Of a stretch of DNA of 45,535 nt, positions 41,923 to 45,535 are shown in pieces. Positions within the stretch are counted from its first letter, which is position 1, and the number at the start of each line of letters is the position of its first letter. The notes beneath the pieces were generated by a model that had not been told where the DNA came from, did not search any database, and worked only from the letters and a program-made list of their open reading frames with translations. The position numbers and the translations under genes were made by a program. Source of the DNA: Pseudomonadota bacterium. Lineage in GTDB: Bacteria > Pseudomonadota > Gammaproteobacteria > Xanthomonadales > Rhodanobacteraceae. Where the stretch lies: NCBI GenBank assembly GCA_021815695.1, contig JAKAZT010000003.1:1-45535 (forward strand), in the 5' to 3' direction.

Positions 41923-44649
41923 ATGGAACCGTTCGACGATCTGCTGCACCAGGACCCCGACCCGACCGAAACCCGCGAGTGGGTCGAGTCGCTGTCGGCC
42001 GTCATCGATCATGTGGGTGCCGAGCGCGCGCACTATCTGCTGGAGCGCATGGTCGACGCCACCCGCCGTGCCGGCGGGCATCTGCCGTTCGCGCCGACCA
42101 CCGAATACGTCAACACCATTCCGGCGCATCTCGAAGCCAAGTCCCCGGGCGACGCCGCGATGGAATGGCGCATCCGCTCGCTGATCCGCTGGAACGCGAT
42201 GGCGATGGTGATCCGCGCCAACCGCAAGCCCGGCGAGCTGGGCGGACACATCGCCAGCTTCGCCTCCTCGGCGACGCTCTACGACGTCGGCTTCAACCAC
42301 TTCTGGCGCGCGCCCGGCGCCGACCATCCCGGCGATCTGGTGCTGCACCAGGGCCACTCCAGCCCGGGCATCTACGCGCGCGCCTTTCTCGAGGGGCGCA
42401 TCGACGCGGCCCGGCTCGATCGCTTCCGCATGGAAGTCGGCGGCGGCGGGTTGTCGTCGTATCCGCATCCGTGGCTGATGCCGGATTTCTGGCAGGTGCC
42501 GACGGTGTCGATGGGACTCGGTCCGATCCAGGCGATCTACCAGGCGCAGTTCTCCAAGTACCTCGAGCACCGCGACCTGCTGCCGAAGAGCGACCGCAAG
42601 ATCTGGTGCTTCATGGGCGACGGCGAGACCGACGAGCCGGAATCGCTGGGCGCGATCTCGCTGGGCGGCCGCGAGCGGCTGGACAATCTGGTCTTCGTCG
42701 TCAACTGCAACCTGCAGCGGCTGGATGGTCCGGTGCGCGGCAACGGCAAGATCATCCAGGAGCTCGAGGGCGTGTTCCGCGGCGCCGGCTGGAATGTCAT
42801 CAAGGTGATCTGGGGCAGCTACTGGGACCCGCTGCTGGCGCGCGACGGCAGCGGCCTGCTGCGCCAGCTGATGATGGAGACCGTGGACGGCGAGTACCAG
42901 GCCTGCAAGGCCTTCGGTGGCGCCTACACGCGCGAGCATTTCTTCGGCAAGTATCCCGAGCTGAAGGCGATGGTCGCCAACCTGTCCGATGACGACATCT
43001 GGCGCCTCAACCGCGGCGGCCACGACCCGCACAAGGTCTATGCCGCCTACCACGCGGCGGTGAACCACAGCGGCCAGCCCACCGTGATCCTGGCCAAGAC
43101 CGTCAAGGGTTACGGCATGGGCGATGCGGGCGAGTCGCAGAACATCACCCATCAGCAGAAGAAGATGGACAACAGCGCGGTTCGTGCCTTCCGCGACCGC
43201 TTCAACATCCCGGTGCCCGACGCCACTCTCGACGAGGTGCCGTACTACCACCCCGGCAAGGACTCGCCCGAAGTCGAGTACCTGCTGGAGCGCCGCCGCG
43301 CCCTGGGCGGCTTCCTGCCGCAGCGCCGGCGCAAGGCCGACCTGTCGCCGCCGGTACCGGGACTGGAAGCGCTGGCGGCGATCACCAAGGGCACCGGCGA
43401 GCGCGAGATCAGCACCACCATGGCCTTCGTGCGCGGTCTGAATCTGCTGTTGCGCGACAAGGCGATCGGTCCGCGCATCGTGCCGATCGTCGCCGACGAG
43501 GCACGCACCTTCGGCATGGAAGGCATGTTTCGCCAGATCGGCATCTACGCGCCGTTCGGACAGAAGTACAAGCCGCAGGACGCCGATCAGCTGATGTACT
43601 ACCGCGAGGACCAGGCCGGCCAGGTGCTGCAGGAAGGCATCAGCGAGGCCGGCGGCATGGCGGCATGGATGGCCGGCGCGTCGAGCTATTCGATCAACAA
43701 CGTGCCGATGCTGCCGGTGTTCATCTACTACTCGATGTTCGGCTTCCAGCGCATCGGCGATCTGGCCTGGGCCGCGGGCGACATGCGCTGCCGCGGGTTC
43801 CTGATCGGCGGCACGTCGGGCCGCACCACGCTCAACGGCGAGGGCCTGCAGCACGAGGACGGCCATTCGCACCTGCTCGCCGGCGCCGTGCCCAACTGCC
43901 GTGCCTACGATCCGACCTTCGCCTACGAGGTCGCGGTGATCCTGCAGGATGGCGTGCGCCGCATGCTCACCGAGCAGGAGGATCACTACTACTACCTCAC
44001 GGTGATGAACGAGAACTACCCGCACCCGGACATGCCCGAGGGCGCCGCGACGGGCATCGTCAGGGGGATGTATCTGTTGCGGGATGCGGGACTGGAGAGC
44101 CGGGACCCGGGAAAGACCAAGCCCAAGGGCAAAGCCAAGACCAGCGCGCCGTGCGTGCAGCTGCTGGGCTCCGGTTCAATCCTGCGCGAGTGCATCGCCG
44201 CCGCCGAGCTGCTGGACAAGGAGTTCGGCGTCTGCGCCGACCTGTGGTCCTGCCCGAGCTTCACCGAACTGCGCCGCGACGGCTTCGACTGCGAGCGCTG
44301 GAACCGCCTGCATCCCGAGGCCGCGCCGCGGCAGCCGTGGGTGACGCAATGCCTGGCCGATCGCGCCGGCCCGGCGATCGCCGCCAGCGACTACGTGCGC
44401 GGTTTCGCCGACCAGATCCGCGCCTTCATGCCGGACGGCAAGCGCTACACCGTGCTCGGCACCGACGGCTTTGGACGCTCCGACACCCGCGAACACCTGC
44501 GCGGCTTCTTCGAGGTCGACCGCTACTGGATCGCCCACGCCGCGCTGTCCGCGCTGGCCGCCGAAGGCGCGGTTCATGCGCAGGACGTTGCCCGCGCGAT
44601 GAAACTGTGGAAGCTCGATCCCGACAAGCCCGATCCGGTAATGGCGTGA
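41923..44649 (+). CDS. aceE: Pyruvate dehydrogenase E1 component, homodimeric type
   Basis: A 908-residue thiamine-diphosphate enzyme that decarboxylates pyruvate and acetylates the lipoyl groups of E2. FAPTTEYVNTIP and GHSSPGIYARAFLEG are early hallmarks; the ThDP motif is GDGETDEPES...NCNLQRLDGPVRGNGK. The active-site RTTLNGEGLQHEDGHSH loop is present. The ATG at 41923 has GGAGG 8 bases upstream. A Lys-rich insert at residues about 727-740 (PGKTKPKGKAK) precedes LLGSGSILREC and is longer than in E. coli AceE. The E2 and E3 genes do not follow; a lipoprotein gene does, so the complex genes are split. Confidence 0.96.
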   Translation: MEPFDDLLHQDPDPTETREWVESLSAVIDHVGAERAHYLLERMVDATRRAGGHLPFAPTTEYVNTIPAHLEAKSPGDAAMEWRIRSLIRWNAMAMVIRANRKPGELGGHIASFASSATLYDVGFNHFWRAPGADHPGDLVLHQGHSSPGIYARAFLEGRIDAARLDRFRMEVGGGGLSSYPHPWLMPDFWQVPTVSMGLGPIQAIYQAQFSKYLEHRDLLPKSDRKIWCFMGDGETDEPESLGAISLGGRERLDNLVFVVNCNLQRLDGPVRGNGKIIQELEGVFRGAGWNVIKVIWGSYWDPLLARDGSGLLRQLMMETVDGEYQACKAFGGAYTREHFFGKYPELKAMVANLSDDDIWRLNRGGHDPHKVYAAYHAAVNHSGQPTVILAKTVKGYGMGDAGESQNITHQQKKMDNSAVRAFRDRFNIPVPDATLDEVPYYHPGKDSPEVEYLLERRRALGGFLPQRRRKADLSPPVPGLEALAAITKGTGEREISTTMAFVRGLNLLLRDKAIGPRIVPIVADEARTFGMEGMFRQIGIYAPFGQKYKPQDADQLMYYREDQAGQVLQEGISEAGGMAAWMAGASSYSINNVPMLPVFIYYSMFGFQRIGDLAWAAGDMRCRGFLIGGTSGRTTLNGEGLQHEDGHSHLLAGAVPNCRAYDPTFAYEVAVILQDGVRRMLTEQEDHYYYLTVMNENYPHPDMPEGAATGIVRGMYLLRDAGLESRDPGKTKPKGKAKTSAPCVQLLGSGSILRECIAAAELLDKEFGVCADLWSCPSFTELRRDGFDCERWNRLHPEAAPRQPWVTQCLADRAGPAIAASDYVRGFADQIRAFMPDGKRYTVLGTDGFGRSDTREHLRGFFEVDRYWIAHAALSALAAEGAVHAQDVARAMKLWKLDPDKPDPVMA

Positions 44650-44907
44650 TGGCGCTTGCGGCGCGCCACGGTCGTCATGGCTGAGGCGCGCCACGCGATG
44701 ATCGCGTTTCGATTGCGTGCTGTCCCAACTGTCGAGACTGGTGGCCGGTAACGGAAAAATCGAAAGCAGCCTGCTCGGACCGGCCGCGCCGGGCAGGCTC
44801 CTCGCTCAGCCCCGGCGATGGCGATGGGCCTCGCTCCGCCGCCGCGCCCGACACGCCTATTCCTTCGCGACCCTTCTTCCGCTTCTTCCGTTACAGGCCA
44901 CAGGTCC
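44650..44907. other. Gap after aceE with a direct repeat and a small dyad
   Basis: The 11-mer GGCGCGCCACG occurs twice, at 44660-44670 and 44685-44695, with a 25-base period. A dyad CGCGAT-G-ATCGCG (44694-44706) followed by TTTC may take part in ending aceE transcription. The rest should contain the promoter of the lipoprotein gene; none was clear. No gene was seen. Confidence 0.4.
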
Positions 44908-45535
44908 ATGCGCATCCATCCCCCGCGCCACACGCTGATCGCTGCCGCTGCGGTGCTGCTGGCCGCCTGCTCGCCAACACCGCCGCCGCCGACGCCGGCC
45001 CAGCAGGCCGCTCGGCAGCAGGCGGTACAGGCCGCCGCCGCGGCCAAGGAGTACGTGCTCTATCAGCAACTGCTGGCTTCCGGCAGTGACGCCCTGGCGG
45101 TGCCGATCGGGCAGGAAATCGTGCGCAAGTATCCGGGGACGCCGGCGGCCGCCGAGGTACAGCAGACCCTGCCGGCGCTCGCGGCCAAGGCCGCGGCGGT
45201 CGCCGAACGCCAGCGCCTGCGCGCGCTGTGGCTGTACCAGGCCGCGCCGATGGCGGGCGGGCGGCAGACCACGGCCGCGATCAGCGCCGTCAAGCCCGAC
45301 GGTGATCGCAGCGCGGTGCGGCTGGTGCTGCGCCGGCACACGATCTGGGGCCAGAGCGTCTATCTCTACGACGACAGCAACGCCGGTTTCGTCTGCAAGG
45401 GCCTGTGCACGCTGGCGATGCGCTTCGACGGCAAGCCCGAACGCTGGCAGGCCTATCTGCCGCACAGCAATGACCCGGCGCTGTTCATCAAGGACGATCG
45501 CCGCTTCATCGCCGCCATGGAGAAAGCCGGCACCA
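44908..45535 (+). CDS. Putative lipoprotein, C-terminus cut by window edge
   Basis: At least 209 codons are open without a stop before the window ends. The N-terminus MRIHPPRHTLIAAAAVLLAAC is a lipoprotein signal with lipobox LAAC (C21, split here by position), followed by a Pro-rich linker. Residues 40-90 are Ala-rich and helical, with QEIVRKYPGTPAAAEV resembling a TPR-like segment. No family was recognised. The ATG at 44908 has a weak ACAGG 4 bases upstream. It lies 258 bases after aceE on the same strand. Confidence 0.8.
   Translation, partial: MRIHPPRHTLIAAAAVLLAACSPTPPPPTPAQQAARQQAVQAAAAAKEYVLYQQLLASGSDALAVPIGQEIVRKYPGTPAAAEVQQTLPALAAKAAAVAERQRLRALWLYQAAPMAGGRQTTAAISAVKPDGDRSAVRLVLRRHTIWGQSVYLYDDSNAGFVCKGLCTLAMRFDGKPERWQAYLPHSNDPALFIKDDRRFIAAMEKAGT

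Noticed and set aside
1-45535. tRNA, rRNA or CRISPR array
   Set aside because: No cloverleaf-like or TTCGA-loop sequence in proper context, no rRNA core motifs and no spaced direct repeats were found on reading both strands.

Overview
The window is about 45.5 kb of GC-rich bacterial DNA with dense coding on both strands. It looks like a gammaproteobacterium of the Xanthomonadales (Rhodanobacteraceae/Xanthomonadaceae-like). This is inferred from gene content and order: tsaD divergent from rpsU-yqeY, a LytS/LytTR pair directly before hemC (as for algZ-algR-hemC), a homodimeric-type aceE, a TonB-style carbohydrate locus with a tryptophan-halogenase-like gene, and a Grx-rhodanese fusion. No rRNA, tRNA, CRISPR array, phage or complete insertion sequence was seen.

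Layout. (1) 1-10810 is a maltodextrin/alpha-glucan utilisation locus. It holds the N-terminal part of a halogenase-like flavoprotein and a CPA2-type antiporter (both minus). Next is a plus-strand operon of exported GH13, exported GH31, an exported (alpha/alpha)6-barrel glycosidase-like protein and an inner-membrane MFS sugar transporter, all three junctions being 4-base ATGA overlaps. A convergent LacI-type regulator closes the block. The exported enzymes would cut oligosaccharides in the periplasm or outside the cell and the MFS carrier would import the products. The expected TonB-dependent receptor is not in view and may lie left of base 1. (2) 10944-18490 is an MdtABC-like RND efflux operon (adaptor and two different permeases) without its own outer-membrane channel. 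(3) 18734-27983 is mostly housekeeping: MidA-like methyltransferase, DUF6159 membrane protein, folK-folB, tsaD, rpsU, yqeY, a Grx/A-type/rhodanese fusion, an SGNH hydrolase, an AlaA-like aminotransferase and rsgA. (4) 28025-32731 is a MarR-controlled tripartite EmrAB-OMF efflux operon, divergent from a PagL-type lipid A deacylase. (5) 33511-36844 is esterase, sensor kinase, LytTR regulator and hemC in one direction. (6) 37087-39801 holds an outer-membrane DUF481 protein and an SLC13-type permease. (7) 39927-45535 is a WYL regulator coupled to a patatin phospholipase, then aceE and a truncated lipoprotein gene.

The most unusual non-coding feature is a 165-bp near-palindrome at 36926-37090. It is exactly symmetric around base 37008, has CTAG at both ends, and its right end supplies the stop codon of the DUF481 gene. 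Other points worth checking are two mutually exclusive hairpins in the aceE leader, a MarR promoter with an overlapping dyad and almost no 5' leader, and the three-domain Grx fusion whose middle domain has lost all cysteines.

All functions are read from sequence motifs and memory of the families; no database search was possible.
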